From Oscillospiraceae bacterium (GTDB lineage Bacteria > Bacillota > Clostridia > Oscillospirales > Ruminococcaceae), in contig JAFUNR010000058.1 of NCBI GenBank assembly GCA_017472965.1, positions 1 to 32,533 of the forward strand: a stretch of DNA of 32,533 bases, in the 5' to 3' direction. The notes beneath the pieces were generated by a model. That model was not told where the DNA came from and made no database searches. It saw nothing but the letters and a program-made list of their open reading frames with translations. This document shows positions 24,429 to 32,392 of the stretch, in pieces (positions within the stretch are counted from its first letter, which is position 1; every line of letters starts with the position of its first letter). The translations under genes and the position numbers were made by a program.

Positions 24429-24473
24429 TGCGCCGTGGCCGCTTCTCAGGTCAACGCCTGAGCGTAAAGCCTC
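24429..24473 (+). repeat. 45-bp direct repeat, copy 2
   Basis: Identical to 20094-20138. Here the coding fragment has no gene body upstream, so it is a 3' remnant of the GGGtGRT gene. It marks the right end of the island. Confidence 0.95.
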
Positions 24474-24484
24474 AAACGCAAAAG

Positions 24485-24519
24485 AAATGCTCCCGATCAC
24501 CCGATCGGTAGCATTTTTT
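24485..24519 (+). terminator. Second, diverged copy of the GGGtGRT terminator
   Basis: AAATGCTCCCGATC (24485-24498) and GATCGGTAGCATTT (24503-24516), one mismatch, loop ACCC, then T's. It has the same 14-bp stem, four-base loop and outer AAATGC/GCATTT and inner GATC/GATC as the terminator at 20151, but different middle bases. Confidence 0.9.
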
Positions 24520-24811
24520 ATTGCATATCGCGCCAAGGGAAAGCATCCCCGCCCGCATGACGGGAACTCTTTTCGCTTGTATATTTCTTTTCGGAGGGCT
24601 CAGCGCATGATGTATGCCCGCAGATCCTTTACGCCGCAGGCGCCGCGCAGGACAGCAGCACCCACACGGCACACCGGAGCGACATCCCGCCCGCTGCAGG
24701 TCACTGGCGGCACAGACAGATCTTGCACACCTCTGCACGCCCATACAGTACAGCCGGCGGGCAAATTCAGAGGAAAAGCGGAACTTCCCCCTTTTTTCTT
24801 GGCTTTCGGTG

Positions 24812-24820
24812 TGCTATACT
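24812..24820 (+). promoter_or_regulatory. Extended -10 promoter of nfnA-nfnB
   Basis: TGCTATACT (24812-24820) about 50 bases before the start. The -35 is not clear (TTCTTG at 24797-24802 is the nearest candidate). Confidence 0.45.
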
Positions 24821-24871
24821 AATGAAAACCGGGCCGGAAGGCCTTTTCTCACGGATACAAGGAGCATTGCC

Positions 24872-25714
24872 ATGTATAAGATCACTGCAAAAAAAGCGCT
24901 GAACCCCACCGTGGTTCAAATGGATATTCTCGCCCCCTTTGTGGCCGCCAAGGCGCAGGCGGGGCAGTTCATCATTCTGCGTGTGGATGAAGAGGGCGAG
25001 CGCATCCCCCTGACCGTTGCGGGTTTTGACCGCACAGCGGGCACCGTGCGCATTATTTTTCAGATCGTGGGCGCCACAACCGCGGCGCTGGGACGCAAAA
25101 ACGCCGGCGATTTCCTGCAGGATTTTGTGGGTCCGCTGGGCTGCGCCACCCGTACCGATGGTCTGAAAAAGGTGTGTATCGTGGGCGGCGGCGTGGGCTG
25201 CGCCATTGCGCTGCCCATCGCACAGAAGCTGCATGAGCAGGGCGCGGCGGTGACCAGCGTGATCGGTTTCCGCACAAAGGAGCTTGTCATTCTGGAAAGC
25301 GAATTCGCCGCCGCCAGCAGCCGGCTGTGCGTGATGACCGATGACGGCAGCTACGGCACCAAAGGCAATGTCTGTGCGCCGCTGGCCGAGCTTTTTGCCG
25401 CGGGCGAACGCTTTGACGAGGTGATCGCCATCGGCCCGCTGGTGATGATGAAATATGTGGTGGAGACCTGCCGCCCCACCGGCATCCCCTGCACGGTGTC
25501 GATGAATCCCATCATGATCGACGGCACCGGTATGTGCGGCGGCTGCCGCCTGACCGTGGGCGGCAAGACAAAATTTGCCTGTGTGGACGGGCCGGATTTT
25601 GACGGCTACGAGGTGGATTTTGACGAGGCGATCAACCGCAGCGGCATGTACCGTCCCTTTGAGCGCCACGCCTACGAAAAGGACTGCAATCTGTTCGGCA
25701 AGGAGGTGCACTGA
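24872..25714 (+). CDS. nfnA: NADH-dependent ferredoxin:NADP+ oxidoreductase, small subunit (NfnA type)
   Basis: 280 residues of the ferredoxin-NADP reductase fold. The flavin-binding RIPLTVAG is at 45-52, VGPLG at 86-90 and the nucleotide-binding GGGVGC at 105-110. Near the C-terminus are Asp218, Cys222, Cys225 and Cys237 (DGTGMCGGC and FACVDGP), the expected [2Fe-2S] ligands of this subunit. With NfnB it couples NADH and reduced ferredoxin to NADP+ reduction by flavin-based bifurcation. Older databases name it sulfide dehydrogenase subunit beta. Start ATG at 24872 has AAGGAG upstream. The stop is one base before the nfnB ATG, so the subunits are coupled. Confidence 0.93.
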   Translation: MYKITAKKALNPTVVQMDILAPFVAAKAQAGQFIILRVDEEGERIPLTVAGFDRTAGTVRIIFQIVGATTAALGRKNAGDFLQDFVGPLGCATRTDGLKKVCIVGGGVGCAIALPIAQKLHEQGAAVTSVIGFRTKELVILESEFAAASSRLCVMTDDGSYGTKGNVCAPLAELFAAGERFDEVIAIGPLVMMKYVVETCRPTGIPCTVSMNPIMIDGTGMCGGCRLTVGGKTKFACVDGPDFDGYEVDFDEAINRSGMYRPFERHAYEKDCNLFGKEVH

Positions 25715-25715
25715 G

Positions 25716-27140
25716 ATGGCCGCAAAGGTGAATATGTCCCCCAAAAAGAATCCCATGCCCTGTCAGCAGCCGGCGGTGCGCGCCCGCAATTTTGACGAGG
25801 TCGCCACCGGCTACGACGAGGCCGCCGCGCTGGACGAAGCGCTGCGCTGCCTTGGCTGCAAGGCCATGCCCTGTGTCAGCGGCTGCCCGGTGAACGTACA
25901 TATCCCGGAATTCATCGCAAAGATCAAAGAGGGCGATTTTGAAGGCGCGTATCAGGTGATCAGCCGTTCCAGCAGCCTGCCCGCCGTGTGCGGACGGGTC
26001 TGCCCGCAGGAGACCCAGTGTGAAGCCCGCTGCGTGCGCGGCAAAAACGGCGAGCCGGTGGGCATCGGCCGGCTGGAGCGCTTTGTGGCCGACTGGCACA
26101 ACGCCCACAGCACCGCCGCACCCATCACCGAAGCGCCCAACGGCCACCGCGTGGCCGTGGTGGGCAGCGGCCCCAGCGGCCTGACCTGCGCCGGAGACCT
26201 TGCTAAAAAGGGCTATGAGGTGACGGTATTTGAAGCACTGCATACCGCCGGAGGCGTACTGGTGTACGGCATTCCCGAGTTCCGTCTGCCCAAAAGCATC
26301 GTGCAAAAAGAGGTGGATCATCTGAAAGCCATGGGCGTGAAGCTGGAGACCAACATGGTCATCGGCAAAACGCTGACGGTGAATGAGCTTTTTGCCATGG
26401 GCTACGAGGCCGTTTTCATCGGCAGCGGCGCAGGTCTGCCCAACTTTATGGGCATCCCCGGCGAAAGCCTGAAGGGCGTTTACTCTGCCAATGAATTCCT
26501 GACCCGCAGCAATCTGATGAAGGCCTACCGCACCGACCCCGTCACCCCCGTCAGCAAGGGCGGCAAGGTGGCCGTGGTGGGCGGCGGCAATGTGGCTATG
26601 GATGCCGCCCGCACCGCACTGCGCCTTGGCGCGGAGAAGGTGTACATCGTGTACCGCCGCTCCATGGAGGAGCTGCCCGCCCGCGCCGAAGAGGTGGAGC
26701 ACGCCATGGAGGAGGGCATCGAGTTCCGTCTGCTGACCAACCCGGTGGAGATCCTTGGTTATTTCAACTGCGACGACCGCCGGGATGAACGCAACGGCAG
26801 CGTGATCGGCATAAAATGCCAGCGCATGGAACTGGGCGAGCCCGACGAGCGCGGCCGCCGCAGACCGGTCGCCATCCCCGGCAGCGAGTTTATTCTGGAT
26901 GTGAACACGGTGGTGATGGCCATCGGCACCAGTCCCAACCCGCTGATCAAAGCCACCACCGAAGGTCTGGAGGTGAACCGCCGCGGCGGCATCATTGTGG
27001 AAGAAGCCACCGGTGCCACCAGCAAGGCCGGCGTGTATGCCGGCGGCGATGCGGTGACCGGCGCCGCCACTGTGATCTCTGCCATGGGTGCAGGCAAAGT
27101 GGCCGCCAAGGCCATCGACGAATATCTCTGCAGCAAATAA
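25716..27140 (+). CDS. nfnB: NADH-dependent ferredoxin:NADP+ oxidoreductase, large subunit (NfnB type)
   Basis: 474 residues. The N-terminus carries ligands for two [4Fe-4S] clusters: Cys45, 48, 53, 57 (CLGCKAMPCVSGCPVN) and Cys92, 96, 102, 106 (CGRVCPQETQCEARC). A first Rossmann site VAVVGSGPSGLTCAG at 146-160 binds FAD, a second KVAVVGGGNVAMDAAR near 284-299 binds NAD(P)H, and a final GVYAGGDAVTGAATVISAMG closes the FAD site. The fold is that of the glutamate synthase small chain, so databases often say gltA, but pairing with nfnA makes the Nfn enzyme far more likely. AGGAGGTG lies before the ATG. Downstream is a short hairpin (27151-27164) without a T-run. Confidence 0.93.
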   Translation: MAAKVNMSPKKNPMPCQQPAVRARNFDEVATGYDEAAALDEALRCLGCKAMPCVSGCPVNVHIPEFIAKIKEGDFEGAYQVISRSSSLPAVCGRVCPQETQCEARCVRGKNGEPVGIGRLERFVADWHNAHSTAAPITEAPNGHRVAVVGSGPSGLTCAGDLAKKGYEVTVFEALHTAGGVLVYGIPEFRLPKSIVQKEVDHLKAMGVKLETNMVIGKTLTVNELFAMGYEAVFIGSGAGLPNFMGIPGESLKGVYSANEFLTRSNLMKAYRTDPVTPVSKGGKVAVVGGGNVAMDAARTALRLGAEKVYIVYRRSMEELPARAEEVEHAMEEGIEFRLLTNPVEILGYFNCDDRRDERNGSVIGIKCQRMELGEPDERGRRRPVAIPGSEFILDVNTVVMAIGTSPNPLIKATTEGLEVNRRGGIIVEEATGATSKAGVYAGGDAVTGAATVISAMGAGKVAAKAIDEYLCSK

Positions 27141-27171
27141 CGCCGCTTTCCGGCAGCATTGCCGCAGCAGC

Positions 27172-28353
27172 TCATTCCGCATACTCCCGCAGCAGCTTCG
27201 CCAGTGAAGCTCCCACCAGACGGGCGGTGTATTTTGCCTCCTCCAGCGTATTGCCGTGGCCGCCGATCTCCAGCAGCAGGCTGCCGGTGGTCAGCTGCTG
27301 GTTGTAATTGCGGTAATCGAATAGCAGCGGACGGGTCAAACCGGGGTGATCGCCCTCCACCGCGGCCTGCAGCGCGGCGGCAAAGCGCAGGTTTTCCCGG
27401 AAATCCGGCATACCCATAGTGCCGTCATCCGCGCCGCAGATGATCATCAGCTGGGCGGCCTTTCGCCCTTCGATGACGGCGGTGGGCTTGATGCGCACAC
27501 CGTCGGTTTCGATGGCGTCGCGGTGCACATCCAGCACCACACGGATACCCGGATATGCCTGCAGCCATTTTTCCACTGTGGCGCGGCTGCGGCCATAGCT
27601 GCCGTTGTAGCTGGGATAATCGTGCAGCGTAGTATCCTGCACGGTGCAGATGCCGGCGGCATTGAGCACGGCGGCAAGCTCTGCCCCCACCGCCGCCATA
27701 TTGAGGGCCGTATCCGTGCTGCGGCCGTTGTTTGCAGGGTCCACCCAGCCGTCCGTTTCGGCATAGCATTCGGTGGCATGGGTATGCATGATCAGCACCT
27801 GCGGCGAGGAGGAATCCGCTGCTGCGGCAAAGGGCAGACCGCCCGCATCCAGCACACTCCGCACCTCGGCGGCGGGAAGCGCCGTCAGATTGCGCACGCT
27901 GCCGGCAGAAAGAGCAAGGTAGCGCTCCCCCGCACCGATGGTGGGATACTGCACCTCCCGCACGGCAAGCCAATCCGGCTGCGGCGATACCGCAGGCAGC
28001 ACTGCGGGCGGGGATTCCGGCTGCGGAGACTCCGCGACGGTATTCTGCGGCAAAGTCGTATCCGGTGCGGATTGGCCCTGCGCGGGTTCCTGCAGCTGTG
28101 CCGGTGTACTGACAGGCACATCGGCCGCCGGCGGCAAAGAGGGCTCTGCCCGCAGCTGCAGCCACTGCTCCAGCGCACGGCCCGCTGCATGGGGTGAGCT
28201 TGCAAAAGCCGCTCCCAGCAGACCGGCCTGTCCCGAAAAAAGAGGCACCGCCCCCGCGCACAGACGGATACACACCGCTCCGCACACGCAGCACGCCGCT
28301 GCAAGCACGGTACGCCGCAGCGCCGCAGTGCTGCGCAGCTTTGATTTTTGCAT
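27172..28353 (-). CDS. spoIIP: Stage II sporulation protein P (SpoIIP amidase/endopeptidase)
   Basis: 393 residues. SpoIIP degrades septal peptidoglycan with SpoIID and SpoIIM during forespore engulfment. An N-terminal membrane anchor (about 13-36) is followed by a long Pro/Ser/Gln-rich linker (about 70-128) and the catalytic domain from about 180. This has VLIMHTHATECYA (His190, His192, Glu195), DYPSYNGSYGRS at 245-256, VVLDVHRDAI with His277 and LLLEIGGHGNTLEEA near 359-373, the expected zinc and active-site motifs. The start is taken as ATG (28353-28351) with GGGGAGG nine bases upstream; a GTG two codons earlier is too close to that box. It supports a spore-forming or formerly spore-forming host. 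It is convergent with nfnB. Confidence 0.93.
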   Translation of the reverse strand: MQKSKLRSTAALRRTVLAAACCVCGAVCIRLCAGAVPLFSGQAGLLGAAFASSPHAAGRALEQWLQLRAEPSLPPAADVPVSTPAQLQEPAQGQSAPDTTLPQNTVAESPQPESPPAVLPAVSPQPDWLAVREVQYPTIGAGERYLALSAGSVRNLTALPAAEVRSVLDAGGLPFAAAADSSSPQVLIMHTHATECYAETDGWVDPANNGRSTDTALNMAAVGAELAAVLNAAGICTVQDTTLHDYPSYNGSYGRSRATVEKWLQAYPGIRVVLDVHRDAIETDGVRIKPTAVIEGRKAAQLMIICGADDGTMGMPDFRENLRFAAALQAAVEGDHPGLTRPLLFDYRNYNQQLTTGSLLLEIGGHGNTLEEAKYTARLVGASLAKLLREYAE

Positions 28354-28487
28354 GGGCACAGGCCTCCCCTTCGCCGTTTTTTCCTTCCATTTTATGCACA
28401 GACCGCCGTATCACAGAAGTTTTTTTCGTTTTTTACTGTGAAAAGTGGGAAAAATCAAGGATTTTTAAAAAATTTTTCAGAAAGCCC

Positions 28488-28516
28488 TTGCAAGTTGTCC
28501 GGAAAAATGGTAAGAT
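28488..28516 (+). promoter_or_regulatory. Promoter of rpsT
   Basis: TTGCAA (28488-28493), 17-base spacer, TAAGAT (28511-28516), 36 bases before the start codon. Confidence 0.65.
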
Positions 28517-28552
28517 ATATTGCACTGTTATGGTTACAAAGGAGGTGGTATC

Positions 28553-28810
28553 ATGCCTAACATTAAGTCTCAGAAGGATCGCGTGATCCAGTCCCAGAAA
28601 GAGAACCTGCACAACAAGGCAGTCAAGTCCAACCTGAAAACAGTCGTCAAGAAGGCAGACGCCGCCATTGCCGCGGGCTCTGACAACACCGAAGCCGTCA
28701 AGACCGCTGTTTCCACCATCGATAAGGCTGTCAAGAAGGGCGTTCTGCACAAGAACACCGCTGCTCGCAAGATTTCCAAGCTGATGAAGCGCGCCAACGC
28801 CGCTGAGTAA
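28553..28810 (+). CDS. rpsT: 30S ribosomal protein S20
   Basis: 85-residue, lysine-rich small-subunit protein. The opening MPNIKSQKDRVIQSQKENLH, the central LKTVVKKADAAIA and the ending KKGVLHKNTAARKISKLMK are typical of S20. ATG at 28553 has AAAGGAGGTGG upstream. Codons are strongly biased, as expected. It is a single-gene unit with its own promoter and terminator, between sporulation genes on the other strand. Confidence 0.97.
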   Translation: MPNIKSQKDRVIQSQKENLHNKAVKSNLKTVVKKADAAIAAGSDNTEAVKTAVSTIDKAVKKGVLHKNTAARKISKLMKRANAAE

Positions 28811-28848
28811 GCTGTTGCGTACAGCCCAACTATCAGGTCAACAAAAAG

Positions 28849-28877
28849 AGCTCTGTCCGGTCGGACAGAGCTTTTTT
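28849..28877 (+). terminator. Terminator of rpsT
   Basis: AGCTCTGTCC (28849-28858) and GGACAGAGCT (28863-28872) form a perfect 10-bp stem with loop GGTC, followed by seven T's. Confidence 0.95.
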
Positions 28878-28923
28878 TGCGTTTGCGGATCCTTCTTTCC
28901 GGCAGACTGCTGACAAAAGCAGC

Positions 28924-29280
28924 TCACGCCTGATCCCGGCTTTTCGCCAGCAGCGCCATCAGCAGCCCGAAGCACAGGCTGGCTGCAATGCCGCCCGCCG
29001 CACTGGTGAAACCGCCGGTCAGTGCACCCAGCAGCCCCCGCTGCTGCACGGCGGTGACCACTCCCTGCGCCAGATTATGCCCGAAGCCCAGAAGCGGCAC
29101 GGTGGCGCCCGCACCGGCAAAATCGGCCAGCGGCTCATACAGTCCCAGTGCGCTGAGCACCACGCCCGCCACCACATAGGAGGTAAGGATCCGTGCCGGA
29201 GTCATGGCAGTGAGATCAATGAGAAGCTGCCCGATGACGCAGATGCCGCCGCCCACCAGAAACGCCCACAGATAATTCAT
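28924..29280 (-). CDS. spoVAE: Stage V sporulation protein AE (SpoVAE)
   Basis: 118-residue membrane protein with about four hydrophobic segments (YLWAFLVGGGICVIGQLLID, ILTSYVVAGVVLSALGLYEP, VPLLGFGHNLAQGV and GGIAASLCFGLLMALLA). The GATVPLLGFGHNLAQGV stretch is characteristic of SpoVAC/SpoVAE proteins, which form the channel that moves dipicolinic acid into the forespore and out on germination. Its ATG overlaps the spoVAD stop (ATGA), so it is translationally coupled. In Bacillus the order is spoVAC-spoVAD-spoVAE; the expected upstream spoVAC is absent here. Confidence 0.92.
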   Translation of the reverse strand: MNYLWAFLVGGGICVIGQLLIDLTAMTPARILTSYVVAGVVLSALGLYEPLADFAGAGATVPLLGFGHNLAQGVVTAVQQRGLLGALTGGFTSAAGGIAASLCFGLLMALLAKSRDQA

Positions 29281-30344
29281 AACCGTTCTCCTTTCTCCCC
29301 GCCGGTCTTTCTTCCGGATTCCTCCTGCACACCGGCGGCGGCCAGCTCCACCAGATGCGCCACGCCGGGGATGCTCTCGCCCTGCTGAAACAGGATCTGG
29401 CTCATCAGCGCACCGGTGGAGACCAGCAGCACCCGTTTCAGCTCTTTTCTTGCAAGCTTTGGCAGGATATGGGCGCACAGCACCCCTGCGCTGCATCCGC
29501 AGCCGGAACCGCCCGCGCCCACCGTCTGCTTTTCAGCATCGAAGAGCAGCAGGCCGCAGTCCCGGTGATTGTGCAGCGGCAGGCCCTGCTTTGCCAGCAG
29601 CTGCAGCAGCAAAGTGCTGCCCACCTGCCCCAGATCACCGGTGTAGATGGCATCGAACTCCTGCGGGGCGCAGCCGGTATCGCAGAAGTACCGGTGGATG
29701 GTGGATGCCGCCGCCGGCGCCATGGCCGCACCCATATTGTTGATATCGCAGATGCCCGCATCCTTCACGCGGCCGAAGGTGACGGCGCGGATACACACAT
29801 CCGCATCACCGCCGGCCTCCACCAGACAGGCGCCTGCGCAGGTGGCGGTCCACTGGGCAGTGGGGGTACGCTGGCCGCCGTATTCCAGCGGGGTGCGGTA
29901 CTGACGCTCAGCGGTGCAGAAATGGCTGCTGGTCATTGCGGCGGCGCGGCGGGCAAGCCCCGCACCCACAAAGCAGGCGGCCATGCCAAGACTTTCCGCC
30001 ATGGTGGAGCAGGCGCCGTACAGCCCCGCAAAGGGTACATCCAGCCCGCGGACGGTATAGGAGGTAGCGGTGCACTGGTTTTCCAGATCGCCGCCGAACA
30101 GACAGTCCAGCTCCCGCTCGGTCAATTCGGCCTTTTCCAGCATCCGGTCAAACGCCCGCCGCTGAAAGCAGCTTTCCGCAGCCTCCCACGTTTTCTGCCC
30201 GGCGCGGGTATCCGTGATCAGCTCATCGAATTCCTGCGCCAGCGGGCCTTCGCTCTCCTTTTTGCCTGCGACCGCCGCCCATGCCGTCAATACCGGCGGC
30301 TGCGGAAAGCGGACGGTATCCCCCACTCTGCAGATCCTGTTCAT
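29277..30344 (-). CDS. spoVAD: Stage V sporulation protein AD (SpoVAD)
   Basis: 355 residues with a thiolase/ketoacyl-synthase-like fold. SpoVAD binds dipicolinic acid for its uptake into the forespore. Visible family stretches are FGGDLENQCTATSYTVRGLD, PFAGLYGACSTMAESLGMAA (the GACSTMAE element), MTSSHFCTAERQYRTPLEYG and IYTGDLGQVGS, then GGSGCGCSAGVLCAHILP. Start ATG (30344-30342) has GAGGAG upstream. Only spoVAE follows; no spoVAC precedes it. A possible forespore sigma-G promoter lies upstream. Identity is secure. Confidence 0.95.
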   Translation of the reverse strand: MNRICRVGDTVRFPQPPVLTAWAAVAGKKESEGPLAQEFDELITDTRAGQKTWEAAESCFQRRAFDRMLEKAELTERELDCLFGGDLENQCTATSYTVRGLDVPFAGLYGACSTMAESLGMAACFVGAGLARRAAAMTSSHFCTAERQYRTPLEYGGQRTPTAQWTATCAGACLVEAGGDADVCIRAVTFGRVKDAGICDINNMGAAMAPAAASTIHRYFCDTGCAPQEFDAIYTGDLGQVGSTLLLQLLAKQGLPLHNHRDCGLLLFDAEKQTVGAGGSGCGCSAGVLCAHILPKLARKELKRVLLVSTGALMSQILFQQGESIPGVAHLVELAAAGVQEESGRKTGGEKGERL

Positions 30345-30373
30345 GCGATCTCCTCTTTTCTGCTGTTTTGCAT

Positions 30374-30403
30374 TAGTATCTGCCAAAACAGCGCCGCTAT
30401 ACC
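30374..30403 (-). promoter_or_regulatory. Possible sigma-G promoter of spoVAD-spoVAE
   Basis: Minus strand GGTATA (30403-30398), 17-base spacer, GATACTA (30380-30374). It resembles the forespore pattern (about TGAATA and CATACTA) in the position where spoVA operons are usually read by sigma-G. The match is partial. Confidence 0.35.
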
Positions 30404-30461
30404 CCCGCCCGCAAAGCCGCCTCTCTTTTTTATTTTTTGTATATACAAGCCCACAGAGATA

Positions 30462-30470
30462 TGATATAAT
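30462..30470 (+). promoter_or_regulatory. Extended -10 promoter of the GATase-like/toroid gene
   Basis: TGATATAAT (30462-30470) carries TG one base before a perfect TATAAT, 37 bases before the ATG. There is no good -35 at 17 bases. Confidence 0.5.
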
Positions 30471-30506
30471 CGAGCCGAAACGATCCATCGTGAAAGGAGC
30501 TTTCCC

Positions 30507-32351
30507 ATGAAAATCGCAGTGTTCACCCGCGGCGAAAGCGATCTGCTGAAGCTGCTGTCCCTGCACGCCGAAATTCAGGTATTTGATTTTGATGCCGTTC
30601 CCTGTCTGGATGAATTTGAAGCCGTAGCCATTCTGGGCGGCGGCGAAGCCGAGCCGGTCATTCTGTCGGCAGATACCCGCATCGTGGTGGAAGCCGCCCG
30701 CGAAGCAGGCAAGCGGATCTTTACCGAATGGTGCGGCAGCATCGGCGGTATATATGCTGCCAATACGCACGGCACCGTATTCAGCCGGATGGTATACACT
30801 GCCGATGACGGCAGAATGCCCCGGGGCGCTTTGCTGGATGACCGTGACAACCGCTATATCAGCTATGTATTCCACGATAAAAATGCCGTGCCGTATCTGG
30901 CATTCGGCGGACACATGGCAAAGCACGATATCCTTGACGAGATACCGTCCTTCTCCCCCGATGTCTGGACTTTTTTCCGAAACGATCCCGCCACGCTTAT
31001 CTGCGGTTTCCGGCTTTGCAATTATGTACAGGCCCGTTTCGCCCCCAAAGCACGCTGGGATGCACTTGCCGGACTTATTCTTTCCCATCTGCTGGGGCAT
31101 GAGGTATGCGTGGAAACGACTGCGGTCGTCACCACCGATAACCCGGTAAAAAAACCCGAGGAGCTCTTCCGTGATGGACTTGCCTGGTTTGAAAACGCTT
31201 CGATCCTGCTGCAAAACGGCAAAAACGGTGTGATCGAGGGTCTGCGCCACAACATTCTGCCCGGCGGCGAACAGCTGATCTTTGACACCGTGCGCAACGA
31301 TTGCTCCGGCGAGGTGGGCGGTGCATATTTCTTCGACTGGCTGCTGCATGACAGGGAAAGCTCCCTGATCCGCTATAAAAACCTGCAGAGCTTCTGCTTC
31401 GGCAAGCTGCAGGTGAAAGACGGTCCCCACCGCGGCATGATGCGCTGGACCACCACCGCATGGACAACCTGCTATCAGGACGATGTGGCAAGAGCAACAC
31501 TGGGCACGCTGCTGCAGATGCAGCTGACAGAGGACCGGCAGTATCTGCCGGAGGTGTGCAGCGCACTGGATTACCTGCTGCAGACCACCGGCACCGACGG
31601 GATGCGCATCAGCCGCACCGACATTCCCACCCTTTCGCCGGAGCGCATCGCACAGCTGGCGGCACAGCCGGCCGATTTCCCCTGTGCTCACCACAACGGC
31701 TATTACATGGCAGCGCTGCTGATGGCGTACCGCATGAACGGCGAACAGCGGTATTTTGACACCGCGCTGCGCGGCCTGGGTACGCTGATGGCGGCATTCC
31801 CCGACACCGTCCGTGAGCACAGCGAAACGCAGGAGCTCTGCCGCCTTGTGCTGCCGCTGGCCGTGCTGTATGAGATCACCGGCGAGGAAGCCCACAAGGC
31901 ATGGCTGTACACCATCTGCGATGCGCTGGAGCGCTTCCGCCATGCAAGCGGCGGTTACCTGGAATACGATACCGGCTACCGCGCCGCCCGCAGCCGCACC
32001 GCCGGCGACGAATCCTCGCTGCTGGCGGATAACGGCGATCCGGTGATGGACCTGCTGTATTCCGCCAACTGGCTGCCGCTGGGCTTTGCCGCCGCCTATA
32101 AAGCCACCGGCGATACCATTTTCAAGGCCCGCTGGCAGAGCCTTGCCGCACTTTTATCCCGGGTGCAGATGCGCAGCGTCGATGCCCGCCTGAACGGCTG
32201 CTGGTGCCGCGGCATCGATCTGGACAGGATGGAGGCCTACGGTATGCCCCACGATGTGGGCTGGGGCCCCTGCGCGGTGGAATCCGGCTGGACGGTGGCC
32301 GAGATCCTGATGGGCATCGGTTTGGGACTGCACCTGCATATGGATGAATAA
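30507..32351 (+). CDS. Two-domain protein: class I GATase-like N-terminus plus alpha/alpha-toroid C-terminus
   Basis: 614 residues. Residues 1-200 look like a class I glutamine-amidotransferase / ThuA-like flavodoxin fold: MKIAVFTRGE, AVAILGGGEAEPVILSA (39-55), GKRIFTEWCGSIGGIYA (68-84, with Cys76 where the nucleophile elbow falls) and FGGHMAKHDI. Residues about 260-610 consist of helical repeats typical of (alpha/alpha)6 glycosidase or lyase barrels: WTTTAWTTCYQDDVARATLG, HHNGYYMAALLMAYRMNGEQ, LVLPLAVLYEITGEEAHKAW and LLADNGDPVMDLLYSANWLP. It has no signal peptide. A role in carbohydrate breakdown is likely; substrate and exact family are not recognised. RBS AAAGGAG lies before the ATG. It is monocistronic as far as seen. 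Confidence 0.8.
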   Translation: MKIAVFTRGESDLLKLLSLHAEIQVFDFDAVPCLDEFEAVAILGGGEAEPVILSADTRIVVEAAREAGKRIFTEWCGSIGGIYAANTHGTVFSRMVYTADDGRMPRGALLDDRDNRYISYVFHDKNAVPYLAFGGHMAKHDILDEIPSFSPDVWTFFRNDPATLICGFRLCNYVQARFAPKARWDALAGLILSHLLGHEVCVETTAVVTTDNPVKKPEELFRDGLAWFENASILLQNGKNGVIEGLRHNILPGGEQLIFDTVRNDCSGEVGGAYFFDWLLHDRESSLIRYKNLQSFCFGKLQVKDGPHRGMMRWTTTAWTTCYQDDVARATLGTLLQMQLTEDRQYLPEVCSALDYLLQTTGTDGMRISRTDIPTLSPERIAQLAAQPADFPCAHHNGYYMAALLMAYRMNGEQRYFDTALRGLGTLMAAFPDTVREHSETQELCRLVLPLAVLYEITGEEAHKAWLYTICDALERFRHASGGYLEYDTGYRAARSRTAGDESSLLADNGDPVMDLLYSANWLPLGFAAAYKATGDTIFKARWQSLAALLSRVQMRSVDARLNGCWCRGIDLDRMEAYGMPHDVGWGPCAVESGWTVAEILMGIGLGLHLHMDE

Positions 32352-32392
32352 ACAGCCTTTTCCGGCCGTCTTACACACAAAAAAACACCGGA

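Larger units (their letters stand above)
24408..24871. other. Intergenic region, island right end to nfnA
   Basis: Contains repeat copy 2 (24429-24473), its terminator (24485-24519) and about 290 bases with nothing assignable before the nfnA promoter. A 71-codon frame (24607-24822) has an upstream GGAGGG but an Arg/Pro-rich product that fits no family, and it runs into the nfnA promoter, so it is not called. Confidence 0.5.

Noticed and set aside
24607-24822. 71-codon plus-strand frame with a GGAGGG upstream
   Set aside because: Arg/Pro-rich product without family likeness, ending over the nfnA promoter; composition suggests chance.
25716-27140. Glutamate synthase small subunit as the identity of nfnB
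   Set aside because: The fold is shared, but a glutamate synthase large subunit is absent and the gene is coupled to nfnA with its [2Fe-2S] motif.
30345-31943. Upstream in-frame extension of spoVAD on the minus strand
   Set aside because: It runs opposite the GATase-like gene, lacks motifs, and spoVAD has a proper ATG and RBS at 30344.
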